From Methylococcaceae bacterium (GTDB taxonomy: Bacteria > Pseudomonadota > Gammaproteobacteria > Methylococcales > Methylomonadaceae), in the NCBI GenBank assembly GCA_006844705.1, contig SPJS01000245.1, positions 1 through 36,513 of the forward strand: a stretch of DNA of 36,513 bases, in the 5' to 3' direction. Position 1 is the first letter of the stretch. Each line of letters starts with the position of its first letter. This document shows, piece by piece, positions 11,531 through 21,207 of the stretch. The translations under genes were made by a program, and so were the position numbers. The notes beneath the pieces are model-generated. The model made no database searches. It was not told the DNA's origin and saw nothing but the letters and a program-made list of their open reading frames with translations.

Positions 11531-14500
11531 ATGAACACATTCACTACACTGTCCCGGTTTTCAGGAACCCTTTCAATAATCCGTTTAGCTTGTCGTGCTG
11601 GAATGCAAATATTGGCCGCCAGCGTGTTTATGACCGAAATGGCTAATGCAGCACAATGCCAATATAAAATTGTTGACGAGTGGAATGCCGGGTTCAAAGC
11701 TGAAATATCCATCATCAACACAGATGATGCAGCGCTTCAGGACTGGCAGCTAAACTGGTCATTTACCAATGGCACTACTTTTAATAATGGCTGGAATGCG
11801 ACGTATAGTTGCTCTGGCGGGAATTGTTCGGCCACGCCACCTTCCTGGCATCCGGTGATCAATTCAGGCAGCCGTTATACCTTCGGCTTTATCGCCAATA
11901 AATCCGGTCAGGCGGCTGATCCAAACATTATCGTCAACGGTGATATTTGTGAAAACACGGTATCCAGCAACGCAGACGTGATCTGGCAACTGGATGACGC
12001 GACGTCTTCTGTTCAGTATGTCTCCATGAAAAAAGATCATACCGCTGAAATCGCCACCTTTGAAGATAGCAGCGGAGGTTCGGCTTTAAGCAGCACCATT
12101 GCCGACGATGGTACGGTGATCTTTGCGCTGGATTTAAATGATGTCTCTACCGGTGTCGAATTGCGTGACAGCCGCTTGTTATCGTTGTTATTTGAGACAG
12201 AATTATTACCCACGGCTTATTTTCAGGCTCATTTAGACATCAATGCCTTATCAGAAATGCAGGCGGGTGACTACAAAACCGACATCTTGTCCGGCGAACT
12301 CAGTTTACACGGCATCAGACAAACAGTTTCCGCCGAAGTCTTTATCAGTAAAAAATCAGCGACAGCACTGACGGTTTCCACCCTTAATCCGGTATTGATT
12401 GACGCGAAAACATTCGATATGGCAGGGGGCATTGAAGCCTTGCGCCTGGTCGCCAACCTAAGCTCAATTGGCGAAGCGGTACCAATTTATTTTCATTTGA
12501 ATTATATCGCTAATAGCAACACCGATTCGGTTCCAGCGTTTATGCCAACGGCCCCGGATGCCCCTGACAACTTGCAAGGCGAATTTAACGCAGCTACTGC
12601 CGATGCCCAGCTGAACTGGCAGGATAACAGCGATAATGAAACGCAATTTTTAGTCAGGCGCAAACCGGTAGATGGAAACTGGCAAACCGTGGCCGAACTT
12701 AGTGCCAATGTCTCCGCGCTGGATGAAGCCCTGCCCGACAGCGGTGAGTTTGATTACAAAGTAATTGCCTTAAATGCCGGCGTGCCGTCCCTGCCCAGCA
12801 ATAGTGAGCGCGTCACCGTCACCGAGGGCAACGTGCTGGTGCGCGGCCAGCAGACTTACCAGAACCAGTGCGCCGGTTGTCATGGCGACAATGGCGAAGG
12901 CGTCGGCAGCTTCCCGGCCTTGACCACTGAGCGTGACCTTGACGGCTTGATTACCTACATCGTTGAATTTATGCCGATGGACAATCCGGCCAGCTGTGAC
13001 CAGCAATGCGCGGAAGAGGTCGCCACCTTTATCGAAACGCTGTGGATTACGGAAATTGCCTGTGACCCGACGTTAACTCCGGTAGCTTATGGGCCGCGTC
13101 AATTAAAAATTCTCACCCGTATCGAATACCAAAACAGCGTTGAGGACTTGCTGGGCATTGACTTTAACGCGGCGGAAGGCTTGTCGGCGGATAGTCAGAT
13201 TGGTTTTTTCACCAATAACACCCGTGCCGCCGTTGTACCGTCTTCCTACAGTAATTTTCTGCTGGTGGCGGAAGAAATCGCCCAATGGTCGGCAGACAGG
13301 CATTTTGCCCCGGCACTGAGCTGCACTGGGTTTAATCAGGATTGCACCGATCAATTGATTAATACGCTTGCCCCCAAAATTTTTAGACGCTCACTGACTG
13401 AGGGTGAAATCGCGCTGTATCAAAGCATCGCCGATGGCAGTGATAGCGGCGGGGATATTAAAGCCGGTATGCGACTTGCGCTGGAAGGTATGCTGTCTTC
13501 TCCACAATTTCTCTATCGCAGTGAGCTGGGTGAAGCCAATCCGGCCAACCCGGAACTTGCCAACGATGCGTATGAATTAACCGGCTATGAAATGGCTACT
13601 TTTCTGGCCTATACCTTTACCGGTTCAACGCCAGATCAAACCTTGCTGGATGCCGCTGCCAACGGTGAACTAAGAACCGAAGCCGGCATTATCGCCCATG
13701 CGCAACGATTGGCTGCCAACGCCAAACAGGTGATGAGCAATTTTGTCGGCAGTTGGCTGGGCACGGCTGATTTAGACCTGGCCGCCAAAGACCCTGTGAT
13801 TTGGCCAGGTTTCAGCGAACTGACACCGCATTTACAAAGCGAACTGAATGAAACGTTCTCCCATATCATGTTGCAAGAAGGCGAACGCTTTGCCTCGCTT
13901 TATAAGGGTCATTTTACCTATCTGAATGAAACGCTGGCGCAGCATTACGGCATCTCCGGCGTAAGCGGCAATGATTTCCAACGTGTTAATACCACAGACC
14001 GTGGCGGTATTTTAGCCAACGGCGCATTTATGTCGCGTTGGGGCGAATCGGTGGAAAGCTCACCTATCTTACGTTCGGTACGGGTCAGGCGACGTATGCT
14101 GTGTCAGGATCAGCCCGATCCGCCCGCCGGGACTTTTGCCGCCCGTGAAGAAAAGCTGGCCGAATTATCTGATTTATTACAAGACCCGACCACTACTAAT
14201 CGCTTGAAATATCATCGCCTCACCGAAGATACGCCGTGCACCAGTTGTCACGAGCAATACATCAATCCACTCGGCTTTGGTATGGAAGACTTTGATACTG
14301 TTGGGCGAACAAGAACCGCAGATCTGAACGGCAACCCCATTGATGCCTCTGGTGAACTGTATGCGCCATTGAATTACAGCGATATTGGCAATATGGAAAC
14401 CTTTTACGGCACTCAAGACTTGGGCGCGTTGTTGGCCGGGCTATCGTCTGCACAACGCTGTTTACCCAAACAATTATTTCGTTACATCATCGGCATTGGA

Positions 14501-14683
14501 CATCAAAACATCGACAACTCCAATCCGGATGAAGCGCAATTCAGTGACGAAGAAAAATCCGCTTATGCCTGTACGGTTGATGAGTTAACCGAAACATTAA
14601 TGAGCAATAGCCCTCGCCAAATGCTGGAGCGCTTCGGTTCGCTGCAAGCGGTGAGATACCGAAAAGCATGGCAACGCCAGTGA
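11531..14683 (+). CDS. Exported CBM2-YceI-Fn3-cytochrome c-DUF1587/1592/1588/1585 protein
   Basis: The 1050-residue protein starts at ATG 11531 behind GGGAGGAAAG. Order: signal peptide; CBM2 (about 41-140, CQYKIVDEWNAGF, NNGWNA); YceI-like domain (about 145-325); Fn3 (about 335-435); cytochrome c with CAGCH near residue 446. Then come DUF1587 (LKILTRIEYQNSVEDLLG), DUF1595/1592 (FRRSLTEGEIALYQ, YELTGYEMATFLAYTFTG), DUF1588 (RGGILANGAFM, and CTSCHEQYINPLGFGMEDFD with a second CxxCH near 902) and DUF1585 (LPKQLFRYIIG). The DUF1587-1585 set is known from planctomycetes and myxobacteria and is usually paired with a DUF1552 or DUF1501 protein; here DUF1552 follows. Two haem sites imply electron transfer, probably at a polysaccharide surface (inference). 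Confidence 0.88.
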   Translation: MNTFTTLSRFSGTLSIIRLACRAGMQILAASVFMTEMANAAQCQYKIVDEWNAGFKAEISIINTDDAALQDWQLNWSFTNGTTFNNGWNATYSCSGGNCSATPPSWHPVINSGSRYTFGFIANKSGQAADPNIIVNGDICENTVSSNADVIWQLDDATSSVQYVSMKKDHTAEIATFEDSSGGSALSSTIADDGTVIFALDLNDVSTGVELRDSRLLSLLFETELLPTAYFQAHLDINALSEMQAGDYKTDILSGELSLHGIRQTVSAEVFISKKSATALTVSTLNPVLIDAKTFDMAGGIEALRLVANLSSIGEAVPIYFHLNYIANSNTDSVPAFMPTAPDAPDNLQGEFNAATADAQLNWQDNSDNETQFLVRRKPVDGNWQTVAELSANVSALDEALPDSGEFDYKVIALNAGVPSLPSNSERVTVTEGNVLVRGQQTYQNQCAGCHGDNGEGVGSFPALTTERDLDGLITYIVEFMPMDNPASCDQQCAEEVATFIETLWITEIACDPTLTPVAYGPRQLKILTRIEYQNSVEDLLGIDFNAAEGLSADSQIGFFTNNTRAAVVPSSYSNFLLVAEEIAQWSADRHFAPALSCTGFNQDCTDQLINTLAPKIFRRSLTEGEIALYQSIADGSDSGGDIKAGMRLALEGMLSSPQFLYRSELGEANPANPELANDAYELTGYEMATFLAYTFTGSTPDQTLLDAAANGELRTEAGIIAHAQRLAANAKQVMSNFVGSWLGTADLDLAAKDPVIWPGFSELTPHLQSELNETFSHIMLQEGERFASLYKGHFTYLNETLAQHYGISGVSGNDFQRVNTTDRGGILANGAFMSRWGESVESSPILRSVRVRRRMLCQDQPDPPAGTFAAREEKLAELSDLLQDPTTTNRLKYHRLTEDTPCTSCHEQYINPLGFGMEDFDTVGRTRTADLNGNPIDASGELYAPLNYSDIGNMETFYGTQDLGALLAGLSSAQRCLPKQLFRYIIGIGHQNIDNSNPDEAQFSDEEKSAYACTVDELTETLMSNSPRQMLERFGSLQAVRYRKAWQRQ

Positions 14684-14714
14684 ATCGTCATTAACTCAAG
14701 AATAAGGGCATAAC

Positions 14715-15944
14715 ATGAAAAAAGGTAACTCAGATACGCACACTATAAGCCGCCGAAACCTGTTAAAGACTATTATGGCTTCCGGCATTTCACATACTTT
14801 ACTCAGCAGTTCACCACTGATAGCCAGCGTGTTATACAACCGCCATGCGGAAGCAGCAGGTGATGTCACACCCAATAAAACCGTGGTTATTTTTATACCC
14901 GGCGGCGCCATCCATGATCTTTGGGCACCAAGTGGTTCTGGCAGTTCGATGGTGATGCCCGCCATGTCCAGCGGTTATGATGCGGTAAAAACCGAATGCA
15001 ACTTTTTGCTCAATATGTCGCATGGCAGCGCTGGCCATGGCAGTATGCCGCTCAGATTATCTGACAGCTGGGGCGGGCAGGATACTTATGATGTCTACAT
15101 GGGAAAACAACTGGGTTCCACCTTGCCCTTTACCTATGTCAACCTGGGTGTACACAGTAATGGCAAAGGCTATTTAACGCGGGATGGCAGCACCACCATT
15201 CCGTTTGAAGACAACCCCTTTACCGCGTTTAAATTACTGTTTGGTAGCGGTAGCAGCCATGAAAAAACTCCCATTCTGGACGCCCATACCCAAGCCGTCA
15301 ATGCTATTAAAAATCAATTGGCCGGTTATGAAATTGAACGCCTGAATGATCACCTGGATGCCATCTCGGATACCCAACGCAGACTGGATGAATTATCGGG
15401 CGGCAGCAGTTGTTCAAGCGCGCCTGATGCAACCGAGTTTGAACTCACGCATGACACTTTCAGCCAACAAGCACGATTACAAATTGATATTGCTGTTGCC
15501 GCATTATCCTGTAGCATGACCCGTTCAGTCTCCATTGCTTTCGGCAATCACCAATGCGAATTTCGTATTCCGGAACTGAACTACCAAGGCATTTACCATC
15601 AATCCATTCACGGCGGCAGCAACGGCCAGGCCAATTATCCCTACTATACCGAGATGCGTAATCATCTCGGCAGTTTGACAGCCTATCTGATTAGCAAACT
15701 CGCCGCTGCCGGTATGTTAGACAGCACCGTGGTCGTTGAAACCACCGATATGGGCCACGCCGACAAGCACAGCGGCAGTGATGTGCCTTTCATGCTGGCG
15801 GGGGGCGGCGGTGCCTTCCAGCGTGGTATTACAACGCCAGCAGGAAGCAGCTATAACCATCTGGATGTGTTATATACCGCTGCATTAGCGTGTGGAGTAA
15901 ACAGCCTGCCGTATGGCAAGGAGATTCCCGGGGTGCTGACCTAA
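14715..15944 (+). CDS. DUF1552 family protein with Tat signal
   Basis: The 409-residue protein starts with a twin-arginine signal: ISRRNLLK, a hydrophobic stretch and AEAAGD. The body has the DUF1552 features as I know them: FIPGGAIHDLWAPSG, NMSHGSAGHGS, a middle with DAISDTQRRLDEL, and the C-terminal TTDMGHADKHSGSDVPFMLAGG. The family is related to the alkaline-phosphatase/sulfatase-like DUF1501 group, and its His/Asp residues suggest metal binding. Tat export implies folding, perhaps with a cofactor, before secretion. It follows the DUF1592-type cytochrome gene by 31 bases, the usual pairing. Reaction unknown. Confidence 0.88.
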   Translation: MKKGNSDTHTISRRNLLKTIMASGISHTLLSSSPLIASVLYNRHAEAAGDVTPNKTVVIFIPGGAIHDLWAPSGSGSSMVMPAMSSGYDAVKTECNFLLNMSHGSAGHGSMPLRLSDSWGGQDTYDVYMGKQLGSTLPFTYVNLGVHSNGKGYLTRDGSTTIPFEDNPFTAFKLLFGSGSSHEKTPILDAHTQAVNAIKNQLAGYEIERLNDHLDAISDTQRRLDELSGGSSCSSAPDATEFELTHDTFSQQARLQIDIAVAALSCSMTRSVSIAFGNHQCEFRIPELNYQGIYHQSIHGGSNGQANYPYYTEMRNHLGSLTAYLISKLAAAGMLDSTVVVETTDMGHADKHSGSDVPFMLAGGGGAFQRGITTPAGSSYNHLDVLYTAALACGVNSLPYGKEIPGVLT

Positions 15945-15966
15945 TCACGTCAGTCTTCAAACATAA

Positions 15967-16953
15967 TTAAGAGACTACGACCTGATTTCTGCCATTCATT
16001 TTTGCCTGGTACATTGCATTATCCGCCTGTTTTACCAAGGCATCTGCCTCTAACGACTGTGGCGACATGCTATTGATACCAATGCTGACTGTCACCCGCT
16101 CTGTGACCGAAGAGAACGCATGTGGAATAGCACATGATTGAATACCTGTCTGAATGCTGTGTGCGACGTGGCGAGACCCTTCGACATCGGTAGAAGGCAA
16201 TAACACAACAAATTCTTCGCCACCGTAGCGAGCGACAAAATCGGTTTTTCTGGGTAAGGCTTTTGCCAGCACCTGCGCGATGCGCTGTAACACCACATCA
16301 CCCTGATCATGACCATAATGGTCGTTGTACAGTTTGAAACAATCCACATCGATCATGAGACAGGAAAGCATCTGCTGTCCCCGTTTTGCATTTGCCACTT
16401 CCTCCGGCAAGCGGATTTGATAAGCACGACGATTGGCGATACCGGTTAAGGAATCCGTCAACGCCTGCTTTTCCAGTTTTTGTCTGGCCAGAATCAAATC
16501 CGTCTCATCCCGGACATAACCGATACGCAACACTTCCTGTCCAGCACCATTGAACAGGCTTTTCCATTGATTGACCAACATGCGATGTTCCCCTTGACCC
16601 GTCGTATGTTGTAATAACAATTCACTCGTCTGGTAAGAGGAGAAACCGGAAGGGTCAGGATCAGGCGTAATTTGACTGGCTGCATTTTCAATGACTTGAA
16701 TGGCTTCATCATTCAGCACTTCGAAAGCGTAATCCACGGTCATCGGGGAGATTTTTTTGACCCCCAGCAGTTTGAACATTAAGTCTGACCAGTACAGCTC
16801 TTTAGCAACATAATCGTGATACCAGGTCGCCACACCTGATAATTCCAGCGAAATTTCAAGTTTTTGCTGTGCGGTTAAACTGGTTTCCTTAGTGTGGCTT
16901 ACAGGCAGATCATAATTTCCCAAAATGGCATTTTTGCTATCTTCAGTATTCAT
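15967..16953 (-). CDS. Diguanylate cyclase with PAS-like sensor (GGDEF)
   Basis: The 328-residue protein has an N-terminal PAS-like region (about 30-155, ELSGVATWYHDYVAKELYWS, HRMLVNQWKSLFN). A short linker leads to a GGDEF domain starting at LTDSLTGIANRRAY. The active-site loop is GGEEF, an accepted variant, and DVDCFKLYNDHYGHDQGD is intact. RKTD lies five residues before it, a product-inhibition I-site (RxxD). It should make cyclic di-GMP and be feedback-controlled. It is soluble. AGGAAG precedes the ATG. The gene converges with the DUF1552 gene only 22 bases away. Cyclic di-GMP control of the neighbouring surface system is possible but not shown. Confidence 0.92.
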   Translation of the reverse strand: MNTEDSKNAILGNYDLPVSHTKETSLTAQQKLEISLELSGVATWYHDYVAKELYWSDLMFKLLGVKKISPMTVDYAFEVLNDEAIQVIENAASQITPDPDPSGFSSYQTSELLLQHTTGQGEHRMLVNQWKSLFNGAGQEVLRIGYVRDETDLILARQKLEKQALTDSLTGIANRRAYQIRLPEEVANAKRGQQMLSCLMIDVDCFKLYNDHYGHDQGDVVLQRIAQVLAKALPRKTDFVARYGGEEFVVLLPSTDVEGSRHVAHSIQTGIQSCAIPHAFSSVTERVTVSIGINSMSPQSLEADALVKQADNAMYQAKMNGRNQVVVS

Positions 16954-17030
16954 TTATCCGGCTTCCTGAATAAGCATAATATATTGTGATGCGGTGCCTT
17001 TATCACCCGGATTCTACCTCGCTTAAATAC

Positions 17031-18008
17031 TCATGACAACCTTACCCGCGGATCAACCAGGGTATAGGAAATATCCGTCAACAACAGACCGAAAATATAC
17101 AACACCGAGCCCAGAAACACCATGGAACGTACGATGGCAAAGTCCTGGCGGTTGATGGCATCAATGGTATAACTGCCCAGCCCCGGAATACTGAAAAACG
17201 ATTCCATAATCAGACTGCCCATAAACAACAAGGGCAATACCACGACGACGCCGGTCAAAATCGGAATCAACGCATTCTGCAACACATGGGTGAACAATAC
17301 GCGGGTTTCGCTCAGGCCTTTGGCGCGTGCAGTGCGGACATAATCTTTTTCTACTTCTTCCAGAAACAGGGTGCGGTACCAGCGCGCTCCGGAACCGATA
17401 CCGGCCACCACGCTGATCAATACCGGCAGAATTAAAAACTTGATCGCCTCAAAACCGGTGTCATAGCCGGAAATGGGCACTAGCATGAGCAACTTGCCAA
17501 TCAAAAACTGGCCACCGATGATATAGAATAATGAGGAAATCGACATCAGTATCACGCAGATGACGATACTGCCAAACTCCAGATAGGTACGCCGAAAAAA
17601 CACCATCATCAAGGCCACGCTGATATTGATCAGCAAGCCGACAATCAACGACGGAATGGCCAACGCCAGACTTGGCCACATGCGCTGCTTTATGTCTGCG
17701 CCAATATTTCGCCCACTGTCGGAAATGCCAAAATCAAAGGCGAACAGGCCAATAGATTTTTGATAAAAAATAGTCTCGGTCAATGGCTCGCCGCCATTTT
17801 TCTGCGAATTCCAAAACAAGGGTAAATGATAGCCGTTCTGTTGCTTCCAGTTGTCGATGGCCTGCTGGGTGACATGCTTTTGTCCCAACTGCATGCGCGC
17901 CATATCATCTGGACTGTTGACGACGAAAAACAAGATAAAGGTAATGATATTTACACACAGCAATACCGGCACGGCATACAGTATGCGGCGGATAATGTAT
18001 TGAATCAT
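17031..18008 (-). CDS. Peptide-type ABC transporter permease (YejB/DppB-like)
   Basis: The start is ATG 18008, overlapping the stop of the binding-protein gene by 4 bases (ATGA); an in-frame upstream start at 18116 would lie within that gene. The 325-residue protein begins MIQYIIRRILYAVPVLLCVN, the DppB/YejB N-terminus, and has about six membrane helices. The EAA loop reads DYVRTARAKGLSETRVLFTH, followed by LQNALIPILTGV. An inserted periplasmic segment after helix 1 (NGYHLPLFWNSQ) resembles YejB. No second permease (YejE-like) or ATPase follows: the next gene is a cyclase. The transporter is incomplete here or uses subunits encoded elsewhere. Confidence 0.88.
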   Translation of the reverse strand: MIQYIIRRILYAVPVLLCVNIITFILFFVVNSPDDMARMQLGQKHVTQQAIDNWKQQNGYHLPLFWNSQKNGGEPLTETIFYQKSIGLFAFDFGISDSGRNIGADIKQRMWPSLALAIPSLIVGLLINISVALMMVFFRRTYLEFGSIVICVILMSISSLFYIIGGQFLIGKLLMLVPISGYDTGFEAIKFLILPVLISVVAGIGSGARWYRTLFLEEVEKDYVRTARAKGLSETRVLFTHVLQNALIPILTGVVVVLPLLFMGSLIMESFFSIPGLGSYTIDAINRQDFAIVRSMVFLGSVLYIFGLLLTDISYTLVDPRVRLS

Positions 18009-20170
18009 TCCGCGCCTCCATGTAAACGACGACGATAACTGATCACCGCCGGGATCGCTAACCCGGCCAATATAATCAACATCAACAATAGCGGCCACCA
18101 CTGCGGTGTGTTCCATTGCGTCCTTTTTTGTTGACGTTCAGCGGCATCAATACGGATATATTTCATGCGATTGTTAACCATTAACATTGGCTTCAGGTTT
18201 TTGTACCAGCCGTGATACAGGGAAAAACTTTTTGGATGCACCCCAAATACCCACGGCGCATCACGGCGCAGAATGTCCTGCATTTGCAGAATAAGTGCTA
18301 AACGCTCATCGCCATCCTGCATGTTGCGCATTTGCTCAAACAGACGATCAAATTCAGGGTTGGCATAATTGACAGCATTTTCGCCCCCGTGTTTTACCTT
18401 GCCATTCGGCCCATAGAGCAAAAAGAAAAAATTCTCAGGGTCAGGATAATCCGCATTCCAGCCCCACAAAAACAACTGCCCACTGCCGCTACGCATTTTT
18501 TCTTGGAAACGATTGTAATCGGTGGGGCGAATCACCAGTTTAATGCCCAGCTTTTTAAACTGCTTGCGGAACCAGTTCATACGTGGTCGGTCATCGACAC
18601 TGACCGAGGTGGTATCAAAATACAAAATTAATGCCTCGTCGGTCGCTGGATCAACACCGTCAGCATACCCCGCTTCCGTCATTAATTGACGCGCTGCCTC
18701 AATACTTTTGCGCTGCACCTTCTCTTGCTGCCAATCATACACATACGGATTTATACCCTGTTGCCCGGGCAGATAACCGTAGATACCGGGCGGGATAATC
18801 CCTTGTGAGGCCACCCCTCTGCCATTCATAAAGATACTAATATATTCCTCATAGTCGATAGCAATGGAAATCGCCTGGCGTAGTTTACGCGACCTTGCCG
18901 AATCGCCGCCAATCACCTTATCCAACATATTAAAGCCCATGTAGTAAATCGAGGTTGTAACGGCGGTTTGCAATTGAATGTCTTTCTCTTTCATCATCGG
19001 CGTCAATTGTGCATCACCCTCTCCAGTAAATTGCACCGCCTGGTCAAAACTGTCCGAAGCAATACCGGACGCATCAAAATAACCTTGCAGAAATTTATTC
19101 CAGTACGGAATGGTTTCCTTTTCCAGCATATACACGACCTTGTCGATAAACGGCAGTTTTCCCCCGGCATCTGCCAACAGCCCGCTGGCATAATCCCCGG
19201 ACTCTCCTTCGGCGGGATAAAACGCATCATGATAGAGTGGGTTTTTCTGCATAATCATACGCCGGTTGGGGTTGTTCTCAGCCAGATAATACGGGCCGGT
19301 ACCTATTGGAAACCAGTCCAGCGTAATGTTTTTTTCTTTTAACCCCGGCTGCGCATAAAACACATCAGCTTCCCACGGCATGGGGGCAAAAAACGGCATG
19401 GCCAGCCAAAAGCGAAATTGTGGATAATTGCCGTTGATGCGGATTTTATAGCGGTACTTATCCAGCACCTGCACCCCGGCAATCTGCTTGTCACGCAGTT
19501 CTGTCAGAGGCACATCTTTTAATTCAGCCGCAAGGTCTGTAAATCCAACAATATGCTGCTTCATCACCTCGGCAATCGGCGAATGAATTTTCGGATGCGC
19601 AAGGCGCTTGATTTGATGTACATAATCTTCGGCCATCAGTTCGCGGCTATCATGCAGCGGAAAATCATCGAGGGTTTCAATCGCCTGCGTGTTTTCTTCC
19701 ACCAACTCATGATAGGCATACTTTCCATTTTGCCAGGCAAATGCCGGATGTGGCTGGTATTGAATGCCTGGATTGATGGTGATGAGATATTCACTGGTGG
19801 CAATGGATTCAACCGGTGCATCATCAGCCAACCTTGCCCCCGACTTATCGAAATAATGCACTTGTGGCATACTCTCCGCCGTCAACGGAATTAACTGGTA
19901 TGGTCGTTTTAAATAATGATATTGAAACGGTGGCTCATAAATCTGCGCGATCAACGCATATTCGTTGGAACTATAGGCAATTGCCGGATCAAGATGTTTC
20001 GGGCGCTCGGAAAACGACGAATACAGAATATTTTTACCGTCATCTTCGCTGCGATAGGGATTATTCAGCTGCGCGCCATCACATCCGGCCAGCAGCCAGC
20101 CCAACATAATCAGCAAAAATAAACGGGGTGAGTTATAAGACAAAAGACTGGACATCACACATAGGGTCAT
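18005..20170 (-). CDS. Peptide/opine-type ABC substrate-binding lipoprotein (SBP_bac_5) with C-terminal membrane anchor
   Basis: The 721-residue protein starts at ATG 20170 behind GGAAAG. It has a lipoprotein signal ending LLAGC (lipobox). The family-5 binding fold follows: PKHLDPAIAYSSNEY, IYEPPFQYHYL, IGTGPYYLAENNPNRRMIMQ, LRQAISIAIDYEEYISIFM and FLWGWNADYPDPENFFF. It is longer than usual (500-600). The end has a hydrophobic helix (WWPLLLMLIILAGLAIPAVI) and a basic tail, an unusual second anchor for a lipoprotein. Translational coupling with the permease shows they work together. The substrate is probably a peptide or related amine. It diverges from fabI with 45 bases between. Confidence 0.87.
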   Translation of the reverse strand: MTLCVMSSLLSYNSPRLFLLIMLGWLLAGCDGAQLNNPYRSEDDGKNILYSSFSERPKHLDPAIAYSSNEYALIAQIYEPPFQYHYLKRPYQLIPLTAESMPQVHYFDKSGARLADDAPVESIATSEYLITINPGIQYQPHPAFAWQNGKYAYHELVEENTQAIETLDDFPLHDSRELMAEDYVHQIKRLAHPKIHSPIAEVMKQHIVGFTDLAAELKDVPLTELRDKQIAGVQVLDKYRYKIRINGNYPQFRFWLAMPFFAPMPWEADVFYAQPGLKEKNITLDWFPIGTGPYYLAENNPNRRMIMQKNPLYHDAFYPAEGESGDYASGLLADAGGKLPFIDKVVYMLEKETIPYWNKFLQGYFDASGIASDSFDQAVQFTGEGDAQLTPMMKEKDIQLQTAVTTSIYYMGFNMLDKVIGGDSARSRKLRQAISIAIDYEEYISIFMNGRGVASQGIIPPGIYGYLPGQQGINPYVYDWQQEKVQRKSIEAARQLMTEAGYADGVDPATDEALILYFDTTSVSVDDRPRMNWFRKQFKKLGIKLVIRPTDYNRFQEKMRSGSGQLFLWGWNADYPDPENFFFLLYGPNGKVKHGGENAVNYANPEFDRLFEQMRNMQDGDERLALILQMQDILRRDAPWVFGVHPKSFSLYHGWYKNLKPMLMVNNRMKYIRIDAAERQQKRTQWNTPQWWPLLLMLIILAGLAIPAVISYRRRLHGGAE

Positions 20171-20215
20171 AGATACTTTCCGTTATTCTAACAATAATAT
20201 CAATAGGAGAGTCTA

Positions 20216-20998
20216 ATGGGATTTATGCAGGGCAAACGCGTATTAATTGTCGGCCTGGCCAGTAACCGCTCTATCGCCTGGGGCATCGCCCAGGCCATGC
20301 ACCGCGAAGGGGCTGAACTGGCATTTTCCTATCAGAATGAAAAACTAAAAGGACGCGTGGAAGATATGGCCGGAAAATGCGGTTCTAATATTACTGTAGA
20401 ACTGGACGTCAGCAGCGACGAGCAAATCACCAACGTATTCAGCGAACTAGGCAAACACTGGGATGGGCTGGACAGCATCGTGCATTCAGTCGCATTTGCA
20501 CCGCGTGAAGCACTGGACGGCGATTATGTGGAAGCCACCACCCGCGAGAATTTTGCGGTCTCCCATGACATCAGCTCCTACAGCTTTACCGCGCTGGCCA
20601 AAGCAGGTCGCCCGATGATGCAGGGCCGCAATGGTTCTTTGCTGACGCTGAGCTATCTGGGCGCCGAACGCGCTATCCCCAATTACAACGTCATGGGAGT
20701 CGCCAAAGCCAGCCTGGAAGCCAATGTACGCTACATGGCCGCCGCCCTGGGTGAAGAAGGCACTCGCGTCAATGCAGTTTCCGCCGGCCCCATCCGCACC
20801 CTGGCTGCATCCGGCATTAACAATTTTAAGTCCATGCTCAGCAAGGCCTCTGATACCTCTCCGCTGAAACGCAATGTGACCATCGAAGAAGTCGGCAATG
20901 TCGCCGCCTTCATGTGCTCGGATTTAGCCTCTGGCGTGACGGGTGAAATCACCTATGTGGATTGCGGTTACAACATCGCCGGGTTAGCTGCCGGGTAA
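20216..20998 (+). CDS. fabI: Enoyl-[acyl-carrier-protein] reductase (NADH), FabI
   Basis: The 260-residue protein has the FabI form of the short-chain dehydrogenase fold: [20 protein letters not shown] (cofactor loop with the FabI-type insertion), [19 protein letters not shown], and the catalytic YNVMGVAK with Tyr and Lys six residues apart. [16 protein letters not shown] and a C-terminal [14 protein letters not shown] follow. It reduces trans-2-enoyl-ACP in the last step of each fatty-acid elongation round and is the target of triclosan-type inhibitors. AGGAG precedes the ATG. It is a single-gene unit facing away from the binding lipoprotein. Confidence 0.95.
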   Translation: MGFMQGKRVLIVGLASNRSIAWGIAQAMHREGAELAFSYQNEKLKGRVEDMAGKCGSNITVELDVSSDEQITNVFSELGKHWDGLDSIVHSVAFAPREALDGDYVEATTRENFAVSHDISSYSFTALAKAGRPMMQGRNGSLLTLSYLGAERAIPNYNVMGVAKASLEANVRYMAAALGEEGTRVNAVSAGPIRTLAASGINNFKSMLSKASDTSPLKRNVTIEEVGNVAAFMCSDLASGVTGEITYVDCGYNIAGLAAG

Positions 20999-21012
20999 TC
21001 AGCAATATTTAG

Positions 21013-21035
21013 GCGTGGGAATATAAATCCCCCGC
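21013..21035 (+). terminator. Weak hairpin after fabI
   Basis: GCGTGGGA (21013-21020) pairs with TCCCCCGC (21028-21035), allowing one mismatch, around a 7-base loop, 15 bases after the fabI stop. No T tract follows. It lies between convergent genes; the remaining 170 bases show nothing else clear. Confidence 0.3.
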
Positions 21036-21207
21036 GTCAGGACTGCTTGTTGTTGGGGGCATATCGTTTACATGTTCTCAACAACCCAACTCGCGCTGAT
21101 TCTATTTCATGGCTCTTTACAACGATCTGGACTACCATTAAGACACCTCAGAACACGCCCTGGGAGGCTCATAACTCAGTTGAACCCAGCAGCGCGTAAC
21201 TGCCAAG

